Shown: positions 18,926 through 26,366 of the stretch, piece after piece
Layout of the letters: each line of letters opens with the position of its first letter
How positions within the stretch are numbered: the stretch's first letter is position 1
DNA from: an uncultured Marvinbryantia sp.
GTDB lineage: Bacteria; Bacillota; Clostridia; Lachnospirales; Lachnospiraceae
Length of the DNA stretch: 64,000 nucleotides
Assembly (NCBI GenBank): GCA_937915375.1
Contig: CALDMO010000012.1
Span: 13,461 to 77,460 of the forward strand
Reading direction: 5' to 3'
Program-made: the position numbers and the translations under genes
The notes under the pieces: generated by a model
Databases searched by the model: none
What the model saw: only the letters and a program-made list of their open reading frames with translations
What the model was told of the DNA's origin: nothing

Positions 18926-20350
18926 TTGAGTGTACGAGAACTTCCAGAAGCATTTCTGAAAAAAATGCAGACGATACTTGGTGAAGAATATGAGGCATTT
19001 CTGGCTTCGTATGAGCAGCCGCGCAATTTTGGTCTGCGCGTAAATGTAGATAAGATTTCACCGCGGGAATTTGAACAGTTGTCGGATTTTCATTTGACGA
19101 AGATTCCCTGGACAGAGAACGGCTATTACTATGAAGCGGAGGATGTTCCAGCCAGACATCCGTTTTACTATGCAGGGCTATATTATTTGCAGGAGCCGAG
19201 CGCGATGACGCCGGCTTCTCGGCTGCCGATCAATCCGGGGGAGCGGGTACTTGATTTGTGTGCCGCGCCGGGCGGAAAAGCAACGGAGTTGGGGGCGAGG
19301 CTACACGGAAAGGGCGTGTTGGTGGCAAATGATATCAGCGCTTCCAGAGCAAAAGCGCTGCTGAAAAATCTGGAAGTCTCTGGTGTGGACAATGCGTTTG
19401 TGACAAATGAGGTACCGGCAAAGCTGGCAGCGGAGTTTCCGGAATTTTTTGATAAGATTCTTGTAGATGCACCGTGTTCTGGAGAAGGGATGTTCCGCAA
19501 GGATCCGGATGTGGCAAAAGTTTGGGATGAGCAGAAGCCGCTGGCCTGTGCAAAACAGCAGAAGGAGATTATCAGCCGCGCCGCGCAGATGTTGGCGCCG
19601 GGCGGACAGCTTCTATATTCTACCTGTACATTTTCACCGGAGGAAAACGAAGAGGTAATTGCATATTTGCTGGAGAGTCGAGAGGATATGGAAGTGTTAG
19701 AGATTGCCGGATATGAGGGATTTTCTCAGGGACTTGCCACTAAAAATCATCCGGAATTGGCAAACTGTGTGCGTATTTGGCCGCATCACATGAACGGGGA
19801 AGGTCATTTTCTGGCACTTTTAAAAAAAGTTTCAATGAGTTCGGAAGAAAACTCTGAAATAAACAGAGCGTTTGAAACGGAACCTGCGGTGGGAAGGATA
19901 CAGTTAGATTTAAAGGCTGCAAAACAGGAAAAAGCAGCTCTGGAAGGATTTTTCACTGAAGTAGCGATGGAAATCGACTGGAAGTATGTGGAAGTACGTA
20001 AAGGACAGGTTTATTATGTGCCAAAAGCACTGGGGGAGCGTAAGGGACTGGTTTTTTTGCGGAATGGTTTATATCTGGGAGAAATCCGTAAAGACCGTTT
20101 TGAACCCAGTCAGTCATTTGCAGTGGCGTTGAGAAAAGAAGAATTTGCTTCCGTGATTGATTTAGATGCAGGGGACGAGCGTGTTATACGTTATTTGAAA
20201 GGAGAAACGCTGGATGTGGATGATCTGGAAACGGCATGTGGGAAGGGCTGGCAGCTGGTTTGTGTGAATGGCTATCCTCTTGGTTGGGGAAAGTTAGTAA
20301 ACGGAACCTTAAAAAATAAATATCATGCTGGCTGGCGGATGAAATATTAG
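18926..20350 (+). CDS. rsmF: 16S rRNA (cytosine-C5)-methyltransferase, RsmF/RsmB-type (NOL1/NOP2/sun)
   Basis: This 474-residue m5C methyltransferase has a SAM-binding motif LDLCAAPGGKATEL, the motif IV DAPCSGEGMF carrying one conserved Cys, and motif VI YSTCTFSPEENE carrying the catalytic Cys. An N-terminal RNA-binding region (QPRNFGLRVNVDKIS) and a C-terminal PUA-like extension (about residues 340-474) match Firmicutes RsmF/YebU-like proteins. The start is TTG, supported by GAGGAAAG just upstream and the family's conserved N-terminus. The precise target cytosine cannot be told from the sequence. Confidence 0.9.
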   Translation: MSVRELPEAFLKKMQTILGEEYEAFLASYEQPRNFGLRVNVDKISPREFEQLSDFHLTKIPWTENGYYYEAEDVPARHPFYYAGLYYLQEPSAMTPASRLPINPGERVLDLCAAPGGKATELGARLHGKGVLVANDISASRAKALLKNLEVSGVDNAFVTNEVPAKLAAEFPEFFDKILVDAPCSGEGMFRKDPDVAKVWDEQKPLACAKQQKEIISRAAQMLAPGGQLLYSTCTFSPEENEEVIAYLLESREDMEVLEIAGYEGFSQGLATKNHPELANCVRIWPHHMNGEGHFLALLKKVSMSSEENSEINRAFETEPAVGRIQLDLKAAKQEKAALEGFFTEVAMEIDWKYVEVRKGQVYYVPKALGERKGLVFLRNGLYLGEIRKDRFEPSQSFAVALRKEEFASVIDLDAGDERVIRYLKGETLDVDDLETACGKGWQLVCVNGYPLGWGKLVNGTLKNKYHAGWRMKY

Positions 20351-20373
20351 AACAAAGTGGGAGCATAGAAATT

Positions 20374-21057
20374 ATGGAGAAAGTGACTGCGCGTCTGTTT
20401 GAACTGCAGGATATAAAATATCGTGATTTCCAAGCGAAGCTGATTCCGAATATTGAGAAAGAAAAGGTAATCGGTGTGCGTGCGCCGGAAGTGAAAAAGC
20501 TGGCAAAAGAGATGCTGAAAAATGGAGAATGGGAGCCGTTTATTCGAAAACTGCCGCATCGGTATCAGGAAGAAAACATTCTTCACGCTTATATTCTTGG
20601 AAACAGAAAGACAGATATTGACGAGATATTGTATGATTTGGAGGAGTTTCTTCTATATATAGATAACTGGGCGGTATGTGATACAATCAACCCGAAGATT
20701 TTCAAAAAATATCCGAAGGAGGTATATGATAAAGTAAAAGTTTGGGTAAAGCGTGAGCACGAGTATACCGTACGTTTCGGTGTGGTTACGCTGCTGCAGT
20801 CTTTTCTGGATGAGCATTTCCAGCCAGAAATGCTTGAACTGGCAGCCGATATTCATCGCGAGGAATATTATATTAATATGGCGATTGCCTGGTATTTCAG
20901 TTTTGCATTGATTAAACAGTATGAAGCGGCGCTGCCGCTGATAGAAAGTCGGACGCTTGATCCCTGGATACAGAATAAGAGTATTCAGAAAGCAATTGAG
21001 AGTTATCGTATCAGTAATGAGCGGAAAGAATATCTGCGGACACTGAAAATAAGGTGA
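20374..21057 (+). CDS. DNA alkylation repair protein, AlkD-like HEAT-repeat glycosylase
   Basis: This 227-residue all-helical protein matches the AlkC/AlkD family of 3-methyladenine/7-methylguanine DNA glycosylases built from HEAT-like repeats. The typical segments are GVRAPEVKKLAKEM near residue 35, an EENILHAYILG helix, the IDNWAVCDTINPKIF stretch with the conserved Trp-Asp region, and VKREHEYTVRFGVVTLL. Family members excise cationic alkylated bases without base flipping. The gene follows rsmF after 23 bases and precedes a strong terminator, so the two may share a transcript. Confidence 0.85.
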   Translation: MEKVTARLFELQDIKYRDFQAKLIPNIEKEKVIGVRAPEVKKLAKEMLKNGEWEPFIRKLPHRYQEENILHAYILGNRKTDIDEILYDLEEFLLYIDNWAVCDTINPKIFKKYPKEVYDKVKVWVKREHEYTVRFGVVTLLQSFLDEHFQPEMLELAADIHREEYYINMAIAWYFSFALIKQYEAALPLIESRTLDPWIQNKSIQKAIESYRISNERKEYLRTLKIR

Positions 21058-21080
21058 AAAAATAAAAAACATGGCTTGTA

Positions 21081-21115
21081 AGCGGGATTCTGTAAAAGGA
21101 ATTCCGCTTTTTTTT
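21081..21115 (+). terminator. Terminator after the AlkD-like gene
   Basis: A nine-base-pair stem (21081-21089 with 21100-21108, one G-T pair) encloses a ten-base loop and is followed by a run of eight T. It lies 24 bases after the stop codon. Confidence 0.85.
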
Positions 21116-21220
21116 GAGACTATTTTCGACTATGTTCCTGTTTTTTACATAATACACACAAAATTTAAAGGATTCATTTGTTGATAGTCACGAAATGATG
21201 GAAATATGTGGAATATTCTA

Positions 21221-21251
21221 TTGACAAAATAATACCGGGGGGGGGTATAAA
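21221..21251 (+). promoter_or_regulatory. Promoter with a G9 tract in its spacer, ahead of the Cys-rich surface protein
   Basis: TTGACA (21221-21226) and TATAAA (21246-21251) are separated by 19 bases that end in nine consecutive G (21237-21245) abutting the -10. The spacer is two bases longer than optimal, so loss of one or two G would improve the promoter. A long leader of about 200 bases follows before the coding start. The 405-base gap 21058-21462 holds only the preceding terminator, this promoter and the leader. Confidence 0.6.
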
Positions 21252-21462
21252 AGAGTTATATCGAAGATATGTAAAAAATGGTAAAGAATGTTCTTCGGTA
21301 TTTTGAAACAGTATGCGTTTCCGTGATTCTGAAGTATTTTACATAGCAACGGAACAGGAGCCGCATTTGTTTCATTATGTGTCTGGGAAAGGAGTGAGGG
21401 GGGAGAACAGACGAACAAGGGAAGATCTATAGAAGTAACAAAACAGAGAGAGGATTAAAATT

Positions 21463-23397
21463 ATGTGCACAAAAATGAAACAAAGATGGAAACGGGTGCT
21501 GGTATGTGTTATGACGATAGCAATGCTGGCAACTCAGATGACCGCAGGTGTTTGGGCAACCGAAGAGCATGATTGCTGGGATTACCATGAAACGTTTAAG
21601 TATACGTCAAATGGAAAGGGAACGCATAAAGCAGAGTGTCCGGAATGTGGCAAGACTGTAGTAGAGTCAGCAGACTGTGTATATGTAAATGGAAAATGTG
21701 GCGTATGCGGAGCAGAATGCAGCCATGCAGGAAATCATTGGACTTACACAGATAATGGAAACGGAACCCATAAAGTAGCATGTGCAGACTGTGGCGTAGT
21801 AGTAACAGGCGCTACAACATGTGTATATGAAAATGGAAAATGCGGCGTATGCGGAGCAGAATGCAGTCATGCAGGAAATAATTGGACTTACGCAGATAAC
21901 GGAAATGGAACCCATAAAGTAACATGTGCAGACTGTGGCGTAGTAGTAACAGGCGCTGCAGCATGTGTATATGAAAACGGAACTTGCGGTGTATGTGGAG
22001 CAGAATGCAGTCATGCAGGAAATAATTGGACTTACGCAGATAACGGAAATGGAACCCATAAAGTAACATGTGCAGATTGCGGAGTTGTAGTGACAGCAGA
22101 AACAGCATGTGTATATGAAAATGGTGTTTGCGGTGTATGCGGTTCAGAAGAACCGGCAGCATGTGATCATGCAGCCAATAAATGGACTTATGAAGATAAC
22201 AAAAACGGAACCCATAAAGTAATTTGTGCAGATTGCGGAGCAGTTGTAACAGAACAAACAGCATGTACATGGGAAGATGGAAACGCATGTGTATGTGGTT
22301 CTGTAAAACCGGCATGTGATCATACAGCAAATAAGTGGAACTATGTTGACAATGGAAACGGAACTCATAAAGTAACATGTGCAGACTGCGGAGCAGTTGT
22401 AACAGATGCAGCAGATTGTGTATATGTAAACGGCGTATGTGGCGTATGTGGTTCTAAAGAAGCAGCATGTGATCATGCAGCAAATAACTGGAACTATGTT
22501 GATAATGGAAACGGAACCCATAAAGTAGTATGTGCAGACTGTGAAGCAGTAGTAACAGACGCAGCAGACTGCGTATATGTAAACGGTGTATGCGGTGCAT
22601 GTGATGCAAAATGCGACCATATGGGAAATAACTGGACTTATGTACAGAACGGCGATGGAACTCACAAAATTATCTGTGAGGACTGTGGTATGACAGCAGC
22701 AGATGCAGCAGAGTGTGTATATGTAGACGGTGTTTGTGGTGCATGTGGTTTTGAAGAGCCGAAAGCATGCGGTCATGCAGGAAACAACTGGACATACGTT
22801 GACAACAAAAACGGAACCCATAAAGTAGTATGTGCAGATTGTGGAGCAGTAGTAACAGAAGAAACAGCATGTGTATGGGAAGATGGAAACGCATGTGTAT
22901 GTGGCTCTGAAGAATGCAAGCATGCAGGAAACAACTGGACATATGTTGACAACGAAGACGGAACTCATAAAGTAGTATGTGCAGACTGTGGTGAAGTTGT
23001 AGAAGATGCAGCAGCATGTGTATGGGAAGACGGAAATGCATGTGTATGTGGCTCTGTAGAACCGGAAGAAACTGAGACAGAAACTGAAACTGAGACAGAA
23101 ACCGAAACTGAGACAGAAACCGAAACTGAGACAGAGACAGAAACTGAAGTAGAGTCTGAAACTGAAACAGAAGAAGAAACTGAAACAGAAGAAGAAACTG
23201 AAACAGACAAAGAAACTGGAAATACAAACGGAACGAATGATAAGAAACCTTCCGGAACAGACAACAAACAGGATAAGAAAGGTGACGGAGCAGTAAAAAC
23301 TGGCGACGATACAACAATTGTTTGGTATGGTCTGGCTATGGTAGTAGCACTTGCAGCAGGCGGTTTTGCAGTAAGAAAAAAATACGCAGCAAAATAA
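21463..23397 (+). CDS. Secreted, cell-wall-anchored protein of ten tandem Cys-rich zinc-ribbon-like units
   Basis: This 644-residue surface protein starts with a signal peptide (residues 1-33, positively charged start, hydrophobic core, cleavage near VWATEE). It is followed by ten units of about 48-52 residues (residues 36-535). Each unit has the pattern CxH, NxW, GTHKVxCADCG, then CxxxNGxCxxCG, giving paired Cys knuckles that look able to bind metal. A Glu/Thr-rich spacer (ET repeats, 23071-23208) leads to a VKTGD sortase-type signal, a hydrophobic helix and a basic KKYAAK tail. I do not recognise a function. Codon use in the repeats is unusually A-rich, with GCA and GTA preferred, unlike its neighbours. 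Confidence 0.85.
   Translation: MCTKMKQRWKRVLVCVMTIAMLATQMTAGVWATEEHDCWDYHETFKYTSNGKGTHKAECPECGKTVVESADCVYVNGKCGVCGAECSHAGNHWTYTDNGNGTHKVACADCGVVVTGATTCVYENGKCGVCGAECSHAGNNWTYADNGNGTHKVTCADCGVVVTGAAACVYENGTCGVCGAECSHAGNNWTYADNGNGTHKVTCADCGVVVTAETACVYENGVCGVCGSEEPAACDHAANKWTYEDNKNGTHKVICADCGAVVTEQTACTWEDGNACVCGSVKPACDHTANKWNYVDNGNGTHKVTCADCGAVVTDAADCVYVNGVCGVCGSKEAACDHAANNWNYVDNGNGTHKVVCADCEAVVTDAADCVYVNGVCGACDAKCDHMGNNWTYVQNGDGTHKIICEDCGMTAADAAECVYVDGVCGACGFEEPKACGHAGNNWTYVDNKNGTHKVVCADCGAVVTEETACVWEDGNACVCGSEECKHAGNNWTYVDNEDGTHKVVCADCGEVVEDAAACVWEDGNACVCGSVEPEETETETETETETETETETETETETETEVESETETEEETETEEETETDKETGNTNGTNDKKPSGTDNKQDKKGDGAVKTGDDTTIVWYGLAMVVALAAGGFAVRKKYAAK
21718..23070 (+). repeat. 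Tandem coding repeats (units 2-10 of the Cys-rich protein)
   Basis: Nine consecutive units of about 144-156 bases each encode the CxH...CADCG...CxxCG module, and a more diverged first unit precedes them at about 21568. Units 3 and 4 (from about 21862 and 22006) are almost identical in DNA, so unit number could change by recombination. The degree of identity falls towards the 3' end. Confidence 0.85.
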
Positions 23398-23408
23398 GTT
23401 AAAGAGAA

Positions 23409-23438
23409 AATAAGAGAGGGAAACCTCTCTTATTTCTT
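23409..23438 (+). terminator. Hairpin after the Cys-rich protein gene (probable terminator)
   Basis: A perfect 11-base-pair stem (23409-23419 with 23424-23434) is closed by a GAAA tetraloop and followed by a short, interrupted T tract. The next gene begins only 15 bases later, so read-through into it may be intended. Confidence 0.6.
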
Positions 23439-23452
23439 GATGAAGGGAAGAT

Positions 23453-23875
23453 ATGAAGCAGAGAAGACAGACAAAAAGGAGAAGAAGAGAGACCGCTAAG
23501 GGAAGACTGGTACTGTTAGTAATGTTGATAATAACAGCAGTGGTTTATATAGCAGTTGGAAGGGAAATTTTTGAAAAAAAGAAAACTACAGAGGAAACAA
23601 ATGTAACAGAAATAACAGTAACGGAAAAGAATACAGAAGAAACTGCGGAGCATCAGGAGAAAAAGGATGCCGGGAATGTGGAGGGGCTGAAAGAGCAGAT
23701 TACACAAATAAAAAAAATGGAGCTCGGAAAATATACAGAGGAAACAGTGCAGAAACTTATTGAAACAATAACAGCAGCCCAGATATTGATAGAAGAGAAT
23801 GCGGAGCAGGAAAAACTTGATCAAATGAGTCAAAAACTGGCGCAAGCGGTTGAAGCGCTTGTAATTTCACAATAG
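23453..23875 (+). CDS. Small membrane-anchored protein with FIVAR-like C-terminal domain
   Basis: This 140-residue protein has a very basic start (KQRRQTKRRRRE), one membrane helix (about residues 18-37), a Thr/Glu-rich extracytoplasmic spacer and a C-terminal helical part. That part ends with an ILIEENAEQEKLDQMSQKL-like segment followed by a short AVEALV helix. The last part resembles FIVAR/GA-type three-helix modules found in cell-surface proteins, so I place it outside the membrane. It lies just behind the Cys-rich surface protein and may share its transcript. No function can be assigned. Confidence 0.7.
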   Translation: MKQRRQTKRRRRETAKGRLVLLVMLIITAVVYIAVGREIFEKKKTTEETNVTEITVTEKNTEETAEHQEKKDAGNVEGLKEQITQIKKMELGKYTEETVQKLIETITAAQILIEENAEQEKLDQMSQKLAQAVEALVISQ

Positions 23876-23942
23876 CAGTCTAAAATGTTCCTTTGTACTG
23901 GATGAAAGCAGAAAATAACGCAAAATTATAATAAAAAACTGC

Positions 23943-23971
23943 TTGCATTTTTATATTAATAGTGTTATAGT
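23943..23971 (+). promoter_or_regulatory. Promoter of the first tRNA-Pro gene
   Basis: TTGCAT (23943-23948) and TATAGT (23966-23971) are separated by 17 bases and end 24 bases before the tRNA. The same -10 hexamer and spacing occur at the second tRNA-Pro copy. Confidence 0.65.
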
Positions 23972-23995
23972 TATATAGATTGATGTAAGCAGCAA

Positions 23996-24069
23996 CGATG
24001 CGTGGCTCAGCTTGGTAGAGCGCTGCGTTCGGGACGCAGAGGTCGCAGGTTCAAATCCTGTCGCATCGA
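23996..24069 (+). tRNA. tRNA-Pro (CGG anticodon), copy 1
   Basis: A complete 74-base cloverleaf: seven-pair acceptor stem (CGATGCG with CGCATCG), D stem GCTC/GAGC, anticodon stem CTGCG/CGCAG around loop TTCGGGA with anticodon CGG, T arm GCAGG-TTCAAAT-CCTGT, and discriminator A. CCA is not encoded. It reads CCG proline codons. An identical copy lies at 26073. Confidence 0.95.
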
Positions 24070-24078
24070 TGAAGGAAA

Positions 24079-24106
24079 GTGGGTACCGTGAGGTATCCGC
24101 TTTTTT
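24079..24106 (+). terminator. Terminator of tRNA-Pro copy 1
   Basis: A nine-base-pair stem (24079-24087 with 24092-24100) closed by GTGA is followed by six T. The same hairpin design, with the GTGA loop retained, follows the second tRNA copy and the broken third copy. Confidence 0.85.
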
Positions 24107-24149
24107 ATAATCAAGGAGATTGTGCCAGAAAAGAAATCCGTATTGCAGA

Positions 24150-24178
24150 TTGAATTTCAGATACATTTTTGGTATAAT
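24150..24178 (+). promoter_or_regulatory. Promoter of the bacteriohemerythrin gene
   Basis: TTGAAT (24150-24155), a 17-base spacer and TATAAT (24173-24178) form a good sigma-A-type promoter. Immediately downstream a six-pair hairpin with a GAAA loop (24180-24195) would sit at the mRNA 5' end and may stabilise it. Confidence 0.65.
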
Positions 24179-24238
24179 AATCGCAGAAATGCGATTTAGA
24201 AAAATGTATAAGAGAAAGCAAAAACAGGAGGTAATGAT

Positions 24239-24643
24239 ATGGCAATTCAATTTGATAATTCTTTGAGAACAGGAAATGAACTGATTGATACACAGCATCA
24301 GGAACTGATTGCCCGTGTAAATAAACTGACGGAAGAATGTAAGCCAGGTACAGAAAAGACAGTGGCAGCACAGACACTGGGATTTTTGATGGATTACACA
24401 AATGAGCATTTTGCAGATGAGGAAAAACTGCAGGAAGAGCATAACTATCCGCTTTTAGATGCACACAAAGAACAGCATGCTTCTTTTGTAAAAGCAGTGA
24501 GTGAACTGGAAGAAATGCTGGTTGAGGAGGAAGGTCCGAGTGAGGCTTTCGTTGCGGCTGTAAAGAAAAATGTGGTAGATTGGCTTTTGAATCATATTAT
24601 GGTTTGGGATAAACAAGTTGCCCAGTATGTAATAGAAAAATAA
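24239..24643 (+). CDS. Bacteriohemerythrin
   Basis: This 134-residue single-domain O2-binding protein has a non-haem di-iron site. All expected ligands are present: His20, His57, Glu61, His76, His80, His119 and Asp124, in the canonical HxxxE, HxxxH and HxxxxD spacing. It is cytoplasmic, since no signal peptide is seen. In anaerobes such proteins bind or deliver oxygen and protect against it. It has its own promoter and terminator and lies between the two identical tRNA-Pro genes. AGGAGG precedes the ATG. Confidence 0.93.
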   Translation: MAIQFDNSLRTGNELIDTQHQELIARVNKLTEECKPGTEKTVAAQTLGFLMDYTNEHFADEEKLQEEHNYPLLDAHKEQHASFVKAVSELEEMLVEEEGPSEAFVAAVKKNVVDWLLNHIMVWDKQVAQYVIEK

Positions 24644-24657
24644 AACAAAGAAGAGGG

Positions 24658-24712
24658 CCGCTGCCGGATTGGGTGGGAAGATAAATGTTCCCGGATCTGG
24701 CGGCGGTTTTGT
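24658..24712 (+). terminator. Terminator of the bacteriohemerythrin gene
   Basis: A 12-pair stem (24658-24669 with 24695-24706, two G-T pairs) with a further small inner stem is followed by TTTTGTATT, 15 bases after the stop codon. Confidence 0.8.
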
Positions 24713-24785
24713 ATTGCAGTAAGGATGATGCCTTGAGTTTATAGAAGGCATCAGTGAGAATATACTTTATGCCGGGAGGGGTACA

Positions 24786-25961
24786 ATGCGCTATACAGCA
24801 CCGGATTATTATAAAAAGTTCAAATGTCTGGCGGGGGAATGTCCGGCCACCTGTTGTGCAGGATGGCAGATTGTGATTGATCCGAAATCACTGGCTCGTT
24901 ATGCTTCCATGAAAGGGATTTTTGGAAATCGTGTTAAAAATTCTGTTAATTGGAAAGAGCATACTTTTCGGCAGTATAGAAATCGCTGTGCGTTTTTGAA
25001 TGAAGAAAATTTGTGTGATCTCCATCTGGAGGCAGGCGCAGATATGATGTGTACGACCTGTCGAAAATATCCGCGTCATATTGAAGTATTTGATAATGAA
25101 AGGGAGATTTCATTGTCTATGTCTTGTCCGGCAGCGGCAGAATTGATTCTTGGCAGAAAAACGCCGCTAACATTTCGTATGGCAGAGGATCAGAAACAGG
25201 ATGCAGAGGATGAAAATTTTGACAGCTTTTTATATTCTGCATTGCAGGATACACGTACCTTGTTTTTTGAGATTATGCAGAATCGCAAAGAAAATGTGTT
25301 TCTGCGGATGGCAAAGGTATTGACTCTGGCACATGATGTGCAGAACCGGATAGATGGCGGAAGAATTTTTGAAGTAGAAGAAGTTTTGATGGCATATCGA
25401 AAGGAAAGTGTGCAGAAACGGCTGGAAAAAAAGCTGAAAAGAAAAATTGCGGATGAAGTGTTCGCAGATATGCCGGATGGAAATGAATTTTTGAATTTGC
25501 TCAGTGCGTTTGAAGTGCTTGATTGTACTTGGGCGCCGGATATAGAAAACTGGAAGTGTATTCTGCGGACCGCACAGAGAGAGAAGCAGGGAAGGAAAGA
25601 TATTCAGCAGTTTTTTACATCTTCTGTGGTAGCGGATACAGAATACGAACAAATGATGGTATATTATCTGTATACATATTTTTGCGGTGCGGTCTATGAT
25701 GGAGAGGCTTTGGCAAAGGTAAAGGCGGCTGTTGCGAGTACATTGATCTGGAGCTGGATTTCCTGTGCGCTGTGGTTGGAAAATGGGAAAAAATTAAGTT
25801 TTCAGGAACGTTTGCAGCTGGCATGGCGATATTCCAGAGAACTTGAACATTCTGATTTGAATTTAAATAAAATGGATGAATTAGCCATAAATAAAGCACA
25901 GATGAAGGTTTCTGCGCTTTTAGGCCAGGTATTGTGTCTGTATGAGTGGCAAAATACATGA
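24786..25961 (+). CDS. fliB: FliB-like flagellin lysine-N-methylase family protein
   Basis: This 391-residue protein has the Cys-rich N-terminal region of the FliB family: CxxxCPxxCC at about residues 14-22, then CAFLNEENLCDLH and MCTTCRKYPRH, which together resemble a YkgJ-type metal or Fe-S site. The rest is helical. FliB methylates lysines of flagellin in Salmonella, but the family is widespread in non-flagellated Clostridia. No flagellar gene is present in this window, so the target is open. It has a strong GGGAGGGG ribosome site. Confidence 0.82.
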   Translation: MRYTAPDYYKKFKCLAGECPATCCAGWQIVIDPKSLARYASMKGIFGNRVKNSVNWKEHTFRQYRNRCAFLNEENLCDLHLEAGADMMCTTCRKYPRHIEVFDNEREISLSMSCPAAAELILGRKTPLTFRMAEDQKQDAEDENFDSFLYSALQDTRTLFFEIMQNRKENVFLRMAKVLTLAHDVQNRIDGGRIFEVEEVLMAYRKESVQKRLEKKLKRKIADEVFADMPDGNEFLNLLSAFEVLDCTWAPDIENWKCILRTAQREKQGRKDIQQFFTSSVVADTEYEQMMVYYLYTYFCGAVYDGEALAKVKAAVASTLIWSWISCALWLENGKKLSFQERLQLAWRYSRELEHSDLNLNKMDELAINKAQMKVSALLGQVLCLYEWQNT

Positions 25962-25974
25962 GACAGATAGAATT

Positions 25975-26016
25975 GAATTCAGAAAGTTAAAATATAAAAA
26001 TTAATTTTCTGAATTC
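25975..26016. repeat. Long perfect-type inverted repeat between the FliB-like gene and tRNA-Pro copy 2
   Basis: A 16-base-pair stem (25975-25990 with 26001-26016, one G-T pair) with GAATTC at both outer ends encloses a ten-base A-rich loop. It ends ten bases before the -35 box of the second tRNA-Pro promoter. No T tract follows it on the plus strand, so it is not a classical terminator; it may block read-through or be a relic of a small mobile repeat. Confidence 0.7.
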
Positions 26017-26026
26017 AAAAAAATGC

Positions 26027-26055
26027 TTGACTTTGATATAAATAAATGATATAGT
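26027..26055 (+). promoter_or_regulatory. Promoter of the second tRNA-Pro gene
   Basis: TTGACT (26027-26032), a 17-base spacer and TATAGT (26050-26055) end 17 bases before the tRNA. It has the same architecture as the promoter of copy 1 but little sequence in common outside the boxes. Confidence 0.7.
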
Positions 26056-26072
26056 AATAAAGCTTGAGAAAA

Positions 26073-26146
26073 CGATGCGTGGCTCAGCTTGGTAGAGCGC
26101 TGCGTTCGGGACGCAGAGGTCGCAGGTTCAAATCCTGTCGCATCGA
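26073..26146 (+). tRNA. tRNA-Pro (CGG anticodon), copy 2
   Basis: Identical over all 74 bases to the copy at 23996. It has the same cloverleaf with anticodon CGG and discriminator A, and CCA is not encoded. The copies are direct repeats flanking the hemerythrin and FliB-like genes. Confidence 0.95.
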
Positions 26147-26150
26147 TAAA

Positions 26151-26186
26151 AAATGGGTACTGTGAAGTATCCATTTTTTTTTTTTT
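26151..26186 (+). terminator. Terminator of tRNA-Pro copy 2
   Basis: An 11-base-pair stem (26151-26161 with 26166-26176) with a GTGA loop is followed by a run of T reaching 26186. Confidence 0.85.
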
Positions 26187-26220
26187 CAAAAGAAAAAAGT
26201 TAAGTATGTGATTTCAGAAG

Positions 26221-26327
26221 GATTGCGTGCGAATGTTCGGGCGCAGAGGGTGCTGCGTGCCAGTGGCACGCGTTAAGCACCGACCGGAGCGAAGCGCAGA
26301 CCGCAGGTTCAAATCCTGTCGCATCGA
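26221..26327 (+). pseudogene. Broken third tRNA-Pro copy
   Basis: The 3' part (26301-26327) keeps the complete T arm, acceptor 3' strand and discriminator of the two intact copies. The 5' part keeps only a decayed acceptor start (GATTGCGTG) and the anticodon-loop core TTCGGG followed by GCGCAGAG, while the D arm is gone. Between them lies about 53 bases of foreign palindromic sequence. It cannot fold as a tRNA. Its terminator is still present. Confidence 0.8.
26248..26300. repeat. Small palindromic element inserted in the tRNA-Pro pseudogene
   Basis: The core is a hairpin: GGTGCT (26249-26254) pairs with AGCACC (26276-26281), and GCGTGCC (26255-26261) with GGCACGC (26265-26271) around an AGT loop. 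The heptamer GCGCAGA stands on both sides (26241-26247 and 26294-26300) while the intact tRNA has only one matching CGCAGA, which looks like a target duplication. It resembles REP or MITE-type repeats. Confidence 0.6.
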
Positions 26328-26334
26328 TAAATGA

Positions 26335-26366
26335 AAGTGGGTATCGTGAGGTATCCACTTTTTTAT
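26335..26366 (+). terminator. Terminator retained after the tRNA-Pro pseudogene
   Basis: A hairpin of 11 pairs with a GTGA loop and a following T run matches in design the terminators at 24079 and 26151, showing that the third unit was copied together with its terminator. Confidence 0.75.

Noticed and set aside
21718..23070. Regularly spaced repeats suggestive of a CRISPR array
   Set aside because: Repeats are about 150 bases, stay in one reading frame and encode a conserved protein module; there are no unique spacers.
22144..23317. Long open frames on the minus strand opposite the Cys-rich repeat gene
   Set aside because: They are products of the repetitive A- and G-rich coding strand, have no ribosome sites and give Leu/His/Cys- or Ser/Val-rich low-complexity translations.
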